From Ilex aquifolium (lineage: Eukaryota; Streptophyta; Magnoliopsida; Aquifoliales; Aquifoliaceae): a stretch of 64,000 nt of DNA. The position numbers and the translations under genes are program-made. The stretch covers positions 22,074,589 through 22,138,588 of the forward strand of contig OX637405.1 in the NCBI GenBank assembly GCA_951799425.1, written 5' to 3'. The notes beneath the pieces are model-generated. The model did not search any database, was not told the origin of the DNA, and saw only the letters and a list, made by a program, of their open reading frames with translations. Each line of letters starts with the position of its first letter. Position 1 is the first letter of the stretch. Below are positions 44,991 to 56,562 of this stretch, piece by piece.

Positions 44991-46337
44991 GTGACGTCTC
45001 AAAATTCAGGGGTCCTTATTATATTGGTAATTCAATTCTCTTCATAAAACCTTATTAATTAACTTAAGGCCTTGATCCTGGAGGATCAATTCCAACGAAA
45101 TTCTGGCAGAATCTCCTTTGAACGGAGAGCTCCACCCAAACACTACGTATCTCAACAGCGACTATCTAAACAAAATCCCATGCATTAAACATTAAGTCAC
45201 AAAACTTATGGCCAACATGGAAAGTCTTCAAATCTAAAGATTACATTTCCAAAAAAAAAAAAAAATACAAGTCGTTAGTTGTCCAAAGAATAGATACAAT
45301 TCTCCAAATAACCCATGCCTTTACAAAAGAATATACAAGTGTTGTATAAGCCAAAATACAAGACTTAGAAACTCAATTTCCAAAAGAAATTGCATATTTC
45401 TATCATCCTAGCATTTCATCAAACATGTAATGTGCATAAAATTCAACCCTTAGCATGCTTGTCATCGTCAATATAGCAACATGTTCATTAACTCAATGAC
45501 ATAGATATTAATACATCAACATGTTTATTACCTCAATAAACACAAGCACAATTAACCATGTTAGATATATGCTAATCACCCATTTAACATACATGTAAAT
45601 TTATACCCATATCACACACAGATACTAGATTGGAGTTAGTACCGAATAGAAGGGAACCCCACCTTATATTTGGAGGCAAAATGGTGATGAAGACCCCTTT
45701 ATAGTGCTCTAGCAAGCCTTCAACAAACTCGAGCCAAAACCCCAGATGCAAAAACATGATGAAATCTAGGCAATATTGGTGTCGATGGATAGCCCTCGAC
45801 ACGTAGAACAACTTTTGTTCTTGCCCGTCGAATTTTAACGGTTGGATCGAAGGTTGTGATCCAAGGAATTAGAAGAGGATTTGAAGAAGTTGGGAGCTTC
45901 TCTCTCTCTATAACAATTTTGGCAAGGAAGACTTGGTCTACCATGTAGGCTTGTCTTTAATAGTTGGTTTATAAGTTGCCAATTTTCCTATTCTAAGTGG
46001 TTGGAAATCTCAACAACGCCAATCACCATTTGACATGTGTGAAGTGTAGATAAGGGTGCTTTGACTAGCTATTTTAAATATATTATGGGTTCCACGAATA
46101 AAATCCTAGTTGCCAAGATTTTATTCGCGTAATGTCCGATTTCGTATTTCATCTCGTAATACGTGATTTTTTATTGTTGTCTCAAAATTTAACGAAATTT
46201 GTACACCCGACTTGTTTTCGCGAGATGAATCCAATGGTGAGGTCCATTTTATCATCTAGGCTATGGCAAATTTTAGATTTAAGCCTTAATATCGTATTAC
46301 CCGTTTAATTAATTTATTAAATTTACTGGGGTTCACA
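44991..46337 (-). repeat. 5' LTR of chromovirus C
   Basis: From TGTGACGTCTCAAAATTC to TACTGGGGTTCACA, followed by TSD GATTT. It aligns with 19850-22056 but lacks about 860 central bases (after 45366, corresponding to about 20245-21050). Confidence 0.9.
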
Positions 46338-46342
46338 GATTT

Positions 46343-46750
46343 CCAAATGAAGTTTCTAATTTTCTGCTCGGTAATTGTTGCTAGTGGCTCAACCTCAGCC
46401 CATTTTGTGAAGTAATTAATTGCCACTATGAAAAACTTGCATTGTCTCACTCTAACGAGAAGATGTCCCACAATGTCAATCCCCTACTGTTGAAAGGATC
46501 GCGGGCTCAATATAGGCGTGAGCTGTTCCGGTTGATAGTGAGGGATGTTTGAGTGCAACTGACATGTCTTACACTTTTTGACCATTTCCTTCGAAGCTTT
46601 CATCATGGTGTGCCAAAAGTAGTCGTACCTCAACGCCTTATAAGCTAGAGTTTGATCTCCTATGTGATTTCCATATCCATAATTGGCTTCTTCTATTGCC
46701 ACACACTTCTAGAGGGGTGTAGAGAATCCTCTATTATAGAGCTTCCCCTA
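46343..46750 (-). pseudogene. Tat-type integrase, N-terminal part
   Basis: The zinc-binding part reads YGYGNHIGDQTLAYKALRYD and then KKCKTCQLHSNIPHYQPEQL (46702-46484). The core reads FFIVAINYFTKWAEVEPLAT (46471-46343), where the family usually has an Asp in VDYFTKW; here it is Asn. The rest of the integrase is at 19139-19849. Confidence 0.9.
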
Positions 46751-46799
46751 GATCATCATAAATCTCTATGATCTACTTCATAACTTGGCTACTTCTTTT

Positions 46800-47600
46800 A
46801 GATCTTAAGGAAGAGCTTCATCTTGTAAGTAGCTGATGATGGGGTCTATCTTGCTCGGTTCGACATCTACGGGTAAGACCTCATCCGCTCATATTGGTCG
46901 ATGTAAATACTTGGTTCTTTGAGGTGCTCCATGGGGATGACTCTATGGAGGGTTCCTTGAGCTGTAGAGGCTAACTTATCCAAGGCCTTTGCTCGAGCGT
47001 TCTTAGCTTGGGGTACTTGGACAATCTCAGTGTGGATGAACTTCCTTAAAAGATCTTGTACCACTTTCAAATATGAAGCCATCCTGTCCTCCCTCACTTC
47101 ATATTCTAATTCAATCTATCTTATAATGAGCTAAGAATCGCTATGGATCAGAAGCTGATATGTTTCCATGGAGAGTGCCAACCTAAGTCCAGCTATCAAA
47201 GCTTCATACTAGGCTTCATTGTTGGAGGATTTGAAGTGGAACCTAATAGAATACTCTAGGTCGATGCCTTCTGGAGAGGTAAGGATGAGGCCCGCTCTGT
47301 TTTCCTATGCATTTGAGGCACCATCAACGAAGATTTTCCATATCGAGAGGTCAGGTACAAAACCCTATTCCTCTACGACCTTTTTTGGCTCAGGAGTTGA
47401 GGTGAACTTGGCTATAAAGTCAGCTAGGACTTTCCCCTTGATGGTCATCCTAGACTTAAACTTTATATCAAACTTCCCTAGCTCAATAGCCCACTTGACT
47501 AATCGACCTGAAGACTCGGGCTTGTGTAAAACCTATTTCATTGGCTGGTCGGTTGGAATCTCAATAGAATGAGCTTGGAAGTAAGGTCTTAACCTTCTTT
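46800..47600 (-). pseudogene. Tat-type RNase H region
   Basis: Broken reading with RMASYLKVVQDLLRKF and QVPQAKNARAKALDKLAS (47097-46867), followed by GTLHRVIPMEHL. Upstream, sequence around 47150-47560 encodes the substrate-strand part on the minus strand (NEAYEALIAGLRLAL-like blocks with stops). The pattern of a second RNase H-like domain is typical of Tat/Ogre. Confidence 0.8.
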
Positions 47601-47699
47601 CCGTTGTCACCAGTGCTAGAATTAACTTCTCAATCTTAGGGTACCTCTCCTCTGATCCTCTTAGAGCTTGACTACAAAAATACACAGGCTACCATATCT

Positions 47700-48600
47700 T
47701 CTCTTACGCCCTTACCAGGGCTTAAAGCCCTGGAAAGGCTCATCGCACTAGTTATTCCATTAAAAAGCTACATAGATCCTTGAAGAAGGCGAAGCATTTA
47801 TTGTTGTATCATGAAATGACACAATTAATAGTTGTTATCCTCCCTGTGAGATGTTGTACCTCTTTGATGCTTGTGAGAGATTTCATGTCGATCACCACTT
47901 TCACCTTCTCAAGATTTGTCTTGATCCCTCTTCTATTGACGATGAAGCCCAAGAACTTTCTAATCGATACACCGAAGGTGCACTTGGTAGGGTTGAGTTT
48001 CATTCCCATATTTCTTGAAGATTTGGAATGATTCATTGATATACTGGATGTGGAACCATGCCTCCAAAGATTTTACCAACATGTCATCGATGTAGACCTC
48101 CATTGTTGTCCCGGGCTTTTCCTTAAACATTCTGTTCACTAGTTGTTGATAAGTGGTTACATCATTTTTTAGCCCGAACGGCATGACCTGGTAGAAAAAT
48201 GTTCCCTGTTTGGTCACGAACGATGTCTTCTTTTAATCATTAGGATCCATCATGATTTTGTTGTAAACTAAGAAGGCGTCCATGAAGCTCAAAAGCTTGT
48301 GACCCACCATTGTTATTAACGATAAGGTCGATTCGAGGTAGAGGAAAACTATATTTTAGATAGGCACAATTGAGGTTAGTGAAGTTGATGCACAAGCATT
48401 ATTTTCCATTGGTTTTTTTCACAAGTACCACATAAGGTAATCCACCTCCCTTATGGCCTTGGCATGGAGGATTTTGGACACCTCCTCATTGATTGTTTTT
48501 TGGCTTTCTGGGGCAAAGCTCCTTCTCTTCTCCGTGATAATTTTATAGATCGGGTCCACACTAAGCTTATGGACGATCACCTAGGGGTCGATCCCTTGTA
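47700..48600 (-). pseudogene. Tat-type reverse transcriptase, broken
   Basis: The minus strand reads TFFYQVMPFGLKNDVTTYQQ, then MEVYIDDMLVKS with the catalytic YIDD intact (48217-47960). It continues with KLNPTKCTFGVSIRKFLGFI (48036-47809). The part before 48230 (fingers) is present only as short blocks with stops. Confidence 0.88.
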
Positions 48601-48819
48601 TATCCTCCCGTTTTCAAGTGAATACATCTGAACTACTTCTCAGAAATGCCACGAACTTCTACTTGACTTCGTTCAATAGTTTGGATCCCACAAAGACTAG
48701 GTGTTCGAGGTCCTCACCCATTCGTACGAGCTTCAGTTCCTTCAAGGGCGTTGGTCTTGTATCCACCTCGTCCCTTAGGTCTAGATCATCCACTTGCACA
48801 GAATCAACCTCCTTCTACT

Positions 48820-49272
48820 TCATGGATGATTCATAGAATTCCCTGGGGCCATTCCTTGATCTCCTCTCACAACCTTTACCCTATTCTTAGTGGGGAACTT
48901 CATCATTAGGTGGTAGGCATAAGGAATGGCATTGATTGAGTTTAGGGACGACTTCCCTAGGATGAAGTTATAAGAAAAAGGTGCATCCACGATGGGGAAT
49001 TTTACAGTAGTAGTGGTTTGACATGGAGGGTCCCTAGAATGAGCACAAGTTGAATTGAGCCTAGGGGGGAAGACTTTCTCACCAGAAAACCCGAGTAGGT
49101 GTATTTTAAATAGCTCAAGCTTTTCCTTGTCAATACCTAACTTCTCAAAAGCTCTTGAGAAGATGATATCATTAGAGCTTCTATTATCCACGTGCATATG
49201 GTGCACAGTCTTATTTGCAATTACTGCCTTCACAACTAGAGGATCGTCATGGGGGAGTTGACACCCCTCCAA
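48820..49272 (-). pseudogene. Tat-type protease region
   Basis: The minus strand reads LPHDDPLVVKAVIANKTVHH, then MHVDNRSSNDIIFSRAFEKL. The family has DNGSS at this active site; here Gly is replaced by Arg, which should abolish function. FSYNFILGKSSLNSINAIPY follows as the C-terminal block. Confidence 0.88.
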
Positions 49273-49661
49273 ATCAGAGTCTAGAAAAGTAATCTCAAGG
49301 CCAAGGCGAGGAGCTTTATGTACTGTTTGAACATCAAGAAGGTGTTTTGTCTTGACCTTCCTCGCATAGGCTTTTCTAACTGAGCTGGATTCTCTGCCTC
49401 TTGCAAAGCCACTAGAAATTACTCTGATTTCACCTATAGCCTGTTGATGTTGTTGATGTTTTTGTTGGGGCTACTCTTGCGCTCGTTCAGCTCAATCTTC
49501 ACCTTCTCGATCAACGAAGCGCCTGAGTTGCCCCCTCTGTATTAGAAACCCAATTTGCTTCTTGAGCTGGATTCAGTCATCAATGTCATAACTATGATCT
49601 CTATGAAAGTTACAATACTTGGCGTGATCCCTCTTGTAGGAATCTAATTTCATCTTAGATG
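49273..49661 (-). pseudogene. Tat-type gag, C-terminal part
   Basis: The minus strand reads KMKLDSYKRDHAKYCNFHRD then HSYDIDD, with a stop in place of a Glu/Cys codon, and QLKKQIGF. This is the conserved gag C-terminal block of Tat elements (K-x-C-x-F-H-R-D-H-G-H-D). It continues without loss into 59318 once Athila 2 is removed. Confidence 0.88.
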
Positions 49662-49666
49662 GCCAC

Positions 49667-51587
49667 TGACTTGATCTGAAATGTGTACACCCAAGTGCAG
49701 GCGGTCAAGCTATAGTAATAATCCGGTTTGAGTCTAGAGTCGAATCCACAGGGAGCTCTTGTTGGTATTTTTGGGGTAAGCAGTGGTGGAGACCTATTGA
49801 TTGTAACCTTTGAGATTTGTTGTGAGGTGTGAGATTTCCTGGACAGAATATAAGATTTTTTCCAAGAGAATTTTCTTAACAAAATATGAGATAAGCTCTA
49901 ATGAAAAAGAGTCACTCTTTAGTTCAAGGATCTGGACATGTAGTTAATTATCCGGTTTGTTATACTTGTGCTTGGTAACTCAATTAACTACAGTGTCAAC
50001 AACAAGTTAATCGGAAGATAAAGATGGACGGTGAGAATTAAGAACATGATTCCGATGTCTTTCTAGAAGTTTACAAGAATTGTCTGTGCCGAGACTTAAC
50101 CCGTCTACAAACAAGCAAGTATTTCTACAAGACATCCAACCATGACATTAATATTCCATTCTTTAAGTGAAGCACAATAATGGGGAGGATTGAAGGGTAG
50201 TCATGAAGATCTAGCTGGGGTACCTGCCTTGAACCGATGAGTCTTTCTACGCAAGAGTCATCTGTGTCATAGAAAGAGCCCACGGTTATACAAAGTACCC
50301 TAGCTTTGCTAGATGCAATCAATCATCCAATAAGTAAGGAGAAATAAACGTTAAGCATAAGAACAATGCACAAATATAATTCCCGGATAATTTATACATG
50401 CCCTTCTCCTCTTACTAAAGAGTGAATGAGAAACTACTCACTCTTTATGGCTTTGGTAAAGCTACAAAAGTGAGTGATGTTCATCCCTCCAAGTATAGGA
50501 CTTACAAAATGAAATAACAATAAACAAGGAGCCAATCTTTAACAAAAAATGAGTGAATCACATCCCACCCTTCACGGCTTTGGTAAAACTCTAGAAAAGT
50601 GGAAGAGTTTCACTCCTCTAAGAAAGAAAGAAGCTCAAGCAATGGAAGTGAAGTACATAAACAATAAAAGTAGAAGAAAGCTAGTCACATTTGGAGGGTG
50701 GTTTCCTCAACCAAGGAATGGAGGGTTGCTTCCTCAACCAAAAGATGAACTAACTCCCTTCTATGCATGTAAGTGAAAGCATAAGCATAAAACTACTTTT
50801 ATAACAAGCTAAGAGATGTTGGACTAAAGCCAAACTAATCTCTAAAATAACTACTTTATGCAAGGAAATGTAAGCTAAATATACAATATGAGTGGGAGTC
50901 TAAGCCTTCATCAACCTCTCTACTTGGTCTCTTATGTTCTCCAACAATGGGAGTATTTATAGGCAAGAGAAGGGGACAAGAGGAGGTGAAGGAATAGTGT
51001 ATGCCGCCCAAGTCCAAGTGAAAAACCAACTACTCTGCAGCCATTCTGTGGAGAACGTTCGAACGTGAGTTGGCGTTCGAACGTTGTCTCTGTTTTTTGC
51101 TTTATGGTCGTTCGAACGTTTCTTCTGTCTGTGCAGTATGGGCGTTCAAACGCCAAATGTGGTCTGACCTTCTCACTCAAGTGGCCTGTGGTCTTCTGTG
51201 AAGTTCATTTCCACACTCTATGCAGTAGTCTGGTCTTCAATCAACTCAAGTGCACGTTCGAACGTGAGTTGGCATTCGAACGTGACACTCAAGTGTCTCA
51301 GAGCTTCAGAGTCTTCTTTCCTAGCTGCAACATGCCTTCTCTCAGCATTCAAGTCTGCTACAGTTCAATGTGGACGTTCGAACGTGAGTTGGCGTTCGAA
51401 CATTCTGGCTGTGCTCCAAGCTTCTCCAATTTTGTGCTCTAATGTGTTGGTATTACATTCAAGTGTGGTACTTGTTGTTCTTGAGTCCTTGTTCAGTTTA
51501 GGGCCTGAAATGACATCACTTAAACTCCATGAAAGTACAATTAGTCTTAAAACGGCATAGTAAAATGCTAATTTTAAGTGCTAATCA
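49667..51587 (-). repeat. 3' LTR of Athila 2
   Basis: From TGACTTGATCTGAAATG to TTTAAGTGCTAATCA, flanked on both sides by GCCAC. Compared with 57362-59312 it shows scattered substitutions and lacks the TTGGACTAAAGCCAA duplication seen there at 58513-58542. A CGTTCGAACG array lies at 51055-51403. Confidence 0.95.
50954..50961 (-). promoter_or_regulatory. TATA box of Athila 2 3' LTR
   Basis: TATTTATA on the plus strand, the conserved LTR promoter position. Confidence 0.78.
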
Positions 51588-51718
51588 GCCACTTGATATA
51601 CCTCTCGTTTTGAACCTGGTGTAATACCTGAGCTACTGAGGTGTTGAGTGAAGTGAATAGCTCAGGTACGTACCGAGTTGAAAGTTAGGCTGTGGGCCTA
51701 TAGGTGTCCTAAACGGTT
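51588..51718 (+). repeat. Duplicated Tat flank inside Athila 2
   Basis: GCCACTTGATATACCTCTCG through GGTGTCCTAAACGG repeats 59313-59443 with few differences. It is Tat gag sequence that belongs outside the element. It is joined at ACGG to the end of the Athila integrase. Confidence 0.93.
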
Positions 51719-52842
51719 GGGTTAGATTTTTCCTGACCCGATCCACTTGATTGTCGACAGGCACGAATCTCGGAGGAGTATTCTGGTTCCATTAAAAGAA
51801 TAGTTTCCACATTTTTAACAAAATTTTCCAAAAATGGTTTCAACCGCTGACCATTAACTGTAAAGATATTACCGTTCGATGGATTCTCCACTTCAACTGC
51901 TCCATGTCCAAACACCTTTTTGACAATGTAAGGCCCAGTCCATCTTGGCTTCAACTTACCAGGAAAGAGGCGGAGTCTTGAATTAAATAACATGACTTTT
52001 TGAGAAGGTTCAAAAGATTTCCGCAAAATGTTTTTGTCATGAAAAATTTTCATCCTAGTTTTAGCAATCTTAGCATTCTCATATGCTTTATTTCTCAATT
52101 CCTCAAATTCATTTATCTGAAGTTTCCTTGCTAGTTCAGCCTTGTCCAGGTTAAAGTTCATTGCTTTAATAGCCCAGTATGCCCTATGTTCCAATTCCAC
52201 AAGTAGGTGACGCGACTTTCCATAGACTAATCGATAAGGAGACATTCCTAAAATTATTTTAAAAGCAGTACGTGCATCGGTTAGTCTTAACGACCAATCT
52301 TTGCGGTCTGCGTTCACCATTTTTTCCAAAATTAATTTGATCTCCCGATTAGCTAGTTCAACTTGCCCACTGATCTGTGGGTGATAAGGGGTTGTAATTT
52401 TGTGAAAGATCAAATATTTTTTCATCAAATTCCAGAAGGGAAGATTGCAAAAATGAGCACCCCCATCACTTATGATTGATTTCAGAATTCCAAACCGAGA
52501 CAAAATATTTTCTTTTAAAAACTTGATCACTGTTTGGTGATCGTTGTTTCGACATGGAATTGCTTCAACCCATTTGGATGCATAGTCTACAGCCACTAAA
52601 ATGTATAGATAACCAAAGGAAGGGGGAAACGGCCTAATAAAATTGATGCCCCAACAGTCAAAAATTTCAATTACCAGAATGGGGTTTAAGGGTATCATGT
52701 TTCTTTTAGAAATGCTTCCCAACCTTTGGCATCTATCGCAATTTAAACAAAAGGCATGGACATCTTTGAAAAGTGTGGGCCAATAAAATCCACACTGCAA
52801 TATTTTGCAGCGGTTTTTCTTGATGAAAAATGGCCACCGCAT
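51709..52842 (-). pseudogene. Athila 2 integrase (377-aa open part)
   Basis: The long open frame holds FCLNCDRCQRLG (C-C half of the zinc site), FDCWGINFIRPFPPSFGYLY, IISDGGAHFCN (second catalytic Asp), QVELANREIKLILEK (catalytic Glu), SPYRLVYGKSRHLLVELEHR and the C-terminal RWTGPYIVKKVFGHGAVEVE. The first catalytic Asp, expected in WGIDF, is Asn (WGINF). The His-His half of the zinc site lies upstream in another frame after a one-base loss near 52805. The last codons run into the duplicated Tat flank. Confidence 0.92.
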
Positions 52843-54330
52843 GCTTCAGAATGACAAAATGTTATTACCTGGCTGCTTTCATGAGCGGGGATGCAACGCC
52901 TTATGATTTGATCCTTACAGTACTTGAATACGTAGGGATCCTCCTAAAAGAAGTTACGAACCTCCCTCAGAAATTTCTTTTTGTCCACCATGGTAAAGGA
53001 TGGAGGAAGTGTACCAGTAGCAAGGAAGTTAGCAATATCCGCGTACCATGGTGTCTTATCAATCATGAACAGTTGTTCATCGGGGAATTTCTCATTGATT
53101 GGCTGTCCATCCTCACGAAATTCATATGTTAGTCTGGACAGATGATCTGCCACCACATTCTCGACATCTTTCTTGTCCTTGATGACAAGATCAAACTCTT
53201 GGAGCAAGAGTATCCATCTCAAGAGTCTTGGCTTGGCGTCCTTCTTTGTGAGAAAGAATTTTAGGGCTGCATGGTCAGTGAATACAGCAACAGAAGAACC
53301 AACAAGATAAGAACGAAATTTTTTCAGAGCAAAAACTACAACAAGAAATTCTTTTTAAGTTGTTGAATAATTCATTCGAGCATCATTCAAAGTTTTTCTT
53401 GCATAGTAAATCACATGGGATTTCTTATCTTTCCTTTGTCCCAATACAACACCTACAGCATAATTACTTGCATCACACATTAGTTCAAAGGGTAGATTCC
53501 AGTCAGGGGGTTGCATTATTGGAGCAGAAATTAACATGCCTTTCAGCTTGTCCAAGGCTTTCTGGCATGCTTCATTCCAATCAAAGATTACGTCCTGACT
53601 TAGAAGATGACACATGGGTTTTGCTATGGTACTGAAATCTTTTATGAATCTCCTGTAGAAACCTGCATGCCCTAGGAATGATCGAACATCCTTTACAGTC
53701 TTAGGGGCAGGCAAATTTCCAATCAGATCTATTTTTGCCTTGTCCACTTTCATGCCCTCAGACGACACAATGTGACCAAGGACAATGCCTTGTGTTACCA
53801 TGAAATAGCATTTTTCCCAATTGAGCACTAGATTGACTTCCTTACATCTGATTAGCACTTTCTCTAGATTGGTCAGACACAAATCAAAGGAATCACCATA
53901 TACAGAGAAATCATCCATGAATAATTCCAAAAAATTTTCAACCATATCACTGAACAAGCTTAGCATACATCTTTGGAATGTTCCAGGAGCGTTACAAAGT
54001 CCAAATGACATCCTTTTGAATGCAAAAGTGCCAAAGGGGCATGTAAATGTTGTTTTCTCCTGATCATCTAGTGCTATCTCAATTTGATTGTATCTAGAAT
54101 ACCCATCTAGGAAACAGTAGAATGCATGGCCTGTAATTCTTTCTAGGACTTGGTCAAGAAATGGAAGAGGAAAGTGATCTTTTCTAGTGACCAAATTGAG
54201 TTTTCGATAGTCAATACACATTCGTCATCCTGTGACGACTCGAGTTGGTACTAGTTCATTTGCATTATTTTTTACCAATGTGACCCCAGACTTTTTGGGC
54301 ACAACTTGGGTTGGAATAACCCACTTGCTG
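52843..54330 (-). pseudogene. Athila 2 reverse transcriptase and RNase H, broken
   Basis: The RT part (54221-53355) has MCIDYRKLNLVTRKDHFPLP, FTCPFGTFAFKRMSFGLCNA and FMDDFSVYGDSF (intact catalytic box), then NVRSFLGHAGFYRRFIKDFS-like sequence. RNase H begins PFELMCDASNYAVGVVLGQR. A stop after NYSTT at 53355 and frame changes near 53330 interrupt it. A later part (53222-52944) has [20 protein letters not shown]. At the N-terminal end TGG became TGA near 54226, and an extra G near 54345 shifts the frame against the upstream gag-protease frame. Confidence 0.92.
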
Positions 54331-56373
54331 TCAGAGATGGGGGACGATTATCCCTGCATCCAAGAGCTTGAGTACCTCAGTTCTCACAACTTCCTTCATG
54401 TGAGGGTTTAGTCGTCGCTGCATTTGACGAGAGGGTTTTAAACCTTCTTCAAGGTATATAGCATGATTGCAGATTAACGGGCTTATACCTTTCAAGTCAG
54501 CGATGGTCCACCCAATGGTGTTTTTATGGCTTTGAAGAACTTCAATCAGTTTAGACTCTTGCAAGTCTGTGAGCTTAGATGAAATTACTACTGGGTATGG
54601 CTCGTTCTCTCCTAAGAATGCATATTTGAGGTCAGATGGGAGAGGTTTCAATTCAGGCTTTGGTGGCCTAACATTTGATGAGATTGGCTTTGTGCCACTT
54701 GGTGAAATCTCTTCGAATTTGGGGGCCCATGTCTTAACAGTATGAGTAGGGAAATTTTGTGGATTTGGATCATCATCTGTTGTTTCGGATGAGATGAACT
54801 CTAGTAGAGAAGATTCAGTAGGGTCTTCAAAAAATGTGTCATTCAGATGTTCCTGTATCAAAGATTCAATGGAGTTTATTTCTCTTTCTTCCTTTTCTTC
54901 TTCTGGATGCTTAGCAATATTGAAAATTTTCAGTTCGAGAGTCATATTCCCAAAAGTTAATTTCATGACTCCATTCCTGCAATTGATTAGTGCATTAGAA
55001 GTTGCTAAGAAAGGTCTATCAAGAATGATGGGAATTTGGTTCTCTGAATATATTGCTGGCTGAGTATCCAGAACAATGAAGTCCACAGAGAAGACAAAGT
55101 TGTCCACTTGGACAAGTACATCTTCAACAATGCCTCTAGGGGTTTTGACAGATCTTTCAGCCAACTGGAGTGTGACACAAGTGGGTTTGAGTTCACCCAG
55201 ACCCAACTGTTGGTAGACAGAGTAAGGTAGCAAATTCACACTGGCTCCAAGGTCTAACAGTGCTTGTTCAATTCTGAAGTTTCCAATGATACAGGACACA
55301 GTTGGACACCCTGGGTCTTTGTATTTTGGAAGGATTTTGTGTTGAAGAAAGGCACTCGTTTGTTCTGTTAGGAAGGCTCTTTTTTGGACATTCTGGCTTC
55401 TCTTGACTGTGCACAAGTCTTTTAGAAACTTGGCATAAGACGGAACTTGTTTGATTGCGTCCAGAAGTGGGATGTTGATATTTACTTGCTTAAAAAGCTC
55501 ATAAATTTTAGGCTGATTTTTCAACTTCTGTTTGGTTTTGAGTCTATGAGGAAAAGGAGCAGGAATGAAACACGAAGGTTCTCTTTCCTCAAAAGGTTCT
55601 GGCTCTTGTTCAATCATGGGCTCAGGTTCTTCCTCAAGTTTAGTCTCAATTGGTTCAGGCTCAAATGATGGGTTGACTGGGATTGACTCAGGTCTTGGCT
55701 TTGGAATGAGTATGTCTCTGATGGTCTTGTCAATCACTTTGCCACTTCTTAGTGTAGTGACAACTGGGGCTTGGTCTTGTGTGTTTCCTGTTGTTGAAGG
55801 GTTCCCCACATGGAATTGGCCTTGTGGTTGCTTTGGTTGGGCAGGGAACTTGCCCTTTTCGTGTGTGGTCATGGATTGGGTCAACTTTTGGATGTGGCTT
55901 TTAAGATCCTCGAAAGATGGAATGGTCTGGGTTTTGAAATCAGTGAAAGTGTGTGTGGAATTATTGTTATAGTTCATTTGGCTTTGCATGAACTGATTCA
56001 GTGTGTCCTCAAGGCTCCTCTTTTGTGGTGGTTGGTATGGTTGATATGCGGGAGGTCCTTGAGGTGGTGGGTATGAACCTTGTTGTTGATTCATGGGCAT
56101 TGGTTGTGTGTTCTTCCAACTGAAGTTAGGGTGGTTCCGCCACCCTGGATTGTATGTTTCAGAGTATGGGTTGGAGTAAGGCTTGTTGAAGTTGGAAACT
56201 GCATGTGTTTGTTCCAACAAGACCTCTTTGAATGCTGGGATGGTAGGACACTCCCCAGTAAGGTGTCCTGTTAGTGCACAGATTCCACACACTTGTTCTG
56301 TGGAAGAGCTAACATCAACTTGATGGACTTTCTTCATCTCTAAAGCTTCAAGCTTTCGAGACAACGTAGACAT
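54331..56373 (-). CDS. Athila 2 gag C-terminal part, protease and start of RT (680-aa open part)
   Basis: This is the longest open frame of the window. Near residue 30 it has a zinc knuckle, CGICALTGHLTGEC (C-x2-C-x4-H-x4-C), for RNA binding. A Pro/Gln-rich part follows (PPPQGPPAYQPYQPPQK). An acidic stretch (KLEEEPEPMIEQEPEPFEER) leads to the protease core IEQALLDLGASVNLLPYSVY with its catalytic Asp. The frame ends in the RT leader LNPHMKEVVRTEVLKLLDAG. The true polyprotein starts further up at 57243; two stops (about 56563 and 56372) separate the parts. The frame is a fragment rather than a working gene. Confidence 0.88.
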   Translation of the reverse strand: MSTLSRKLEALEMKKVHQVDVSSSTEQVCGICALTGHLTGECPTIPAFKEVLLEQTHAVSNFNKPYSNPYSETYNPGWRNHPNFSWKNTQPMPMNQQQGSYPPPQGPPAYQPYQPPQKRSLEDTLNQFMQSQMNYNNNSTHTFTDFKTQTIPSFEDLKSHIQKLTQSMTTHEKGKFPAQPKQPQGQFHVGNPSTTGNTQDQAPVVTTLRSGKVIDKTIRDILIPKPRPESIPVNPSFEPEPIETKLEEEPEPMIEQEPEPFEEREPSCFIPAPFPHRLKTKQKLKNQPKIYELFKQVNINIPLLDAIKQVPSYAKFLKDLCTVKRSQNVQKRAFLTEQTSAFLQHKILPKYKDPGCPTVSCIIGNFRIEQALLDLGASVNLLPYSVYQQLGLGELKPTCVTLQLAERSVKTPRGIVEDVLVQVDNFVFSVDFIVLDTQPAIYSENQIPIILDRPFLATSNALINCRNGVMKLTFGNMTLELKIFNIAKHPEEEKEEREINSIESLIQEHLNDTFFEDPTESSLLEFISSETTDDDPNPQNFPTHTVKTWAPKFEEISPSGTKPISSNVRPPKPELKPLPSDLKYAFLGENEPYPVVISSKLTDLQESKLIEVLQSHKNTIGWTIADLKGISPLICNHAIYLEEGLKPSRQMQRRLNPHMKEVVRTEVLKLLDAGIIVPHL

Positions 56374-56562
56374 TTATGCTCTCAAGTCATCATCCTCTCT
56401 CAAGACATACTCACCTCCTTGGGAAGTAGATGGTCTGGCTTGTACAGTGGTAGGAGAGGCTGAGTCCCACATCTGAGAACTGTCAGATATGGTGTCAAAA
56501 AAATTGAATGCCTCTTCTAGACTTTTTCCCATAAATTCTCCTTGGGCCATCATTTCGACAAA

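Larger units (their letters stand above)
19850..46337 (-). mobile_element. Chromovirus C, nested in the Tat integrase
   Basis: The minus-strand element has LTRs at both ends and a perfect 5-bp TSD, GATTT, at 19845-19849 and 46338-46342. Element order is 5' LTR (46337-44991), a short internal remnant, integrase with chromodomain remnant (about 44290-43333), a 21-kb Athila insertion, polypurine tract, and 3' LTR (22056-19850). Gag, protease, RT and RNase H are absent. No canonical PBS is visible at the inner end of the 5' LTR near 44990. Confidence 0.9.

Noticed and set aside
49667..51587. Solo LTR with its own GCCAC duplication
   Set aside because: GCCAC flanks it on both sides, but the right-hand GCCAC starts a copy of the flank found at 59313, and a full Athila interior with second LTR follows. 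A duplicated flank inside one element explains all borders.
55565..56076. Gly/Trp-rich plus-strand frames of 135 and 88 residues
   Set aside because: Antisense of the Pro/Gln-rich Athila gag; equivalent shadows occur at 31.3 and 41.0 kb.
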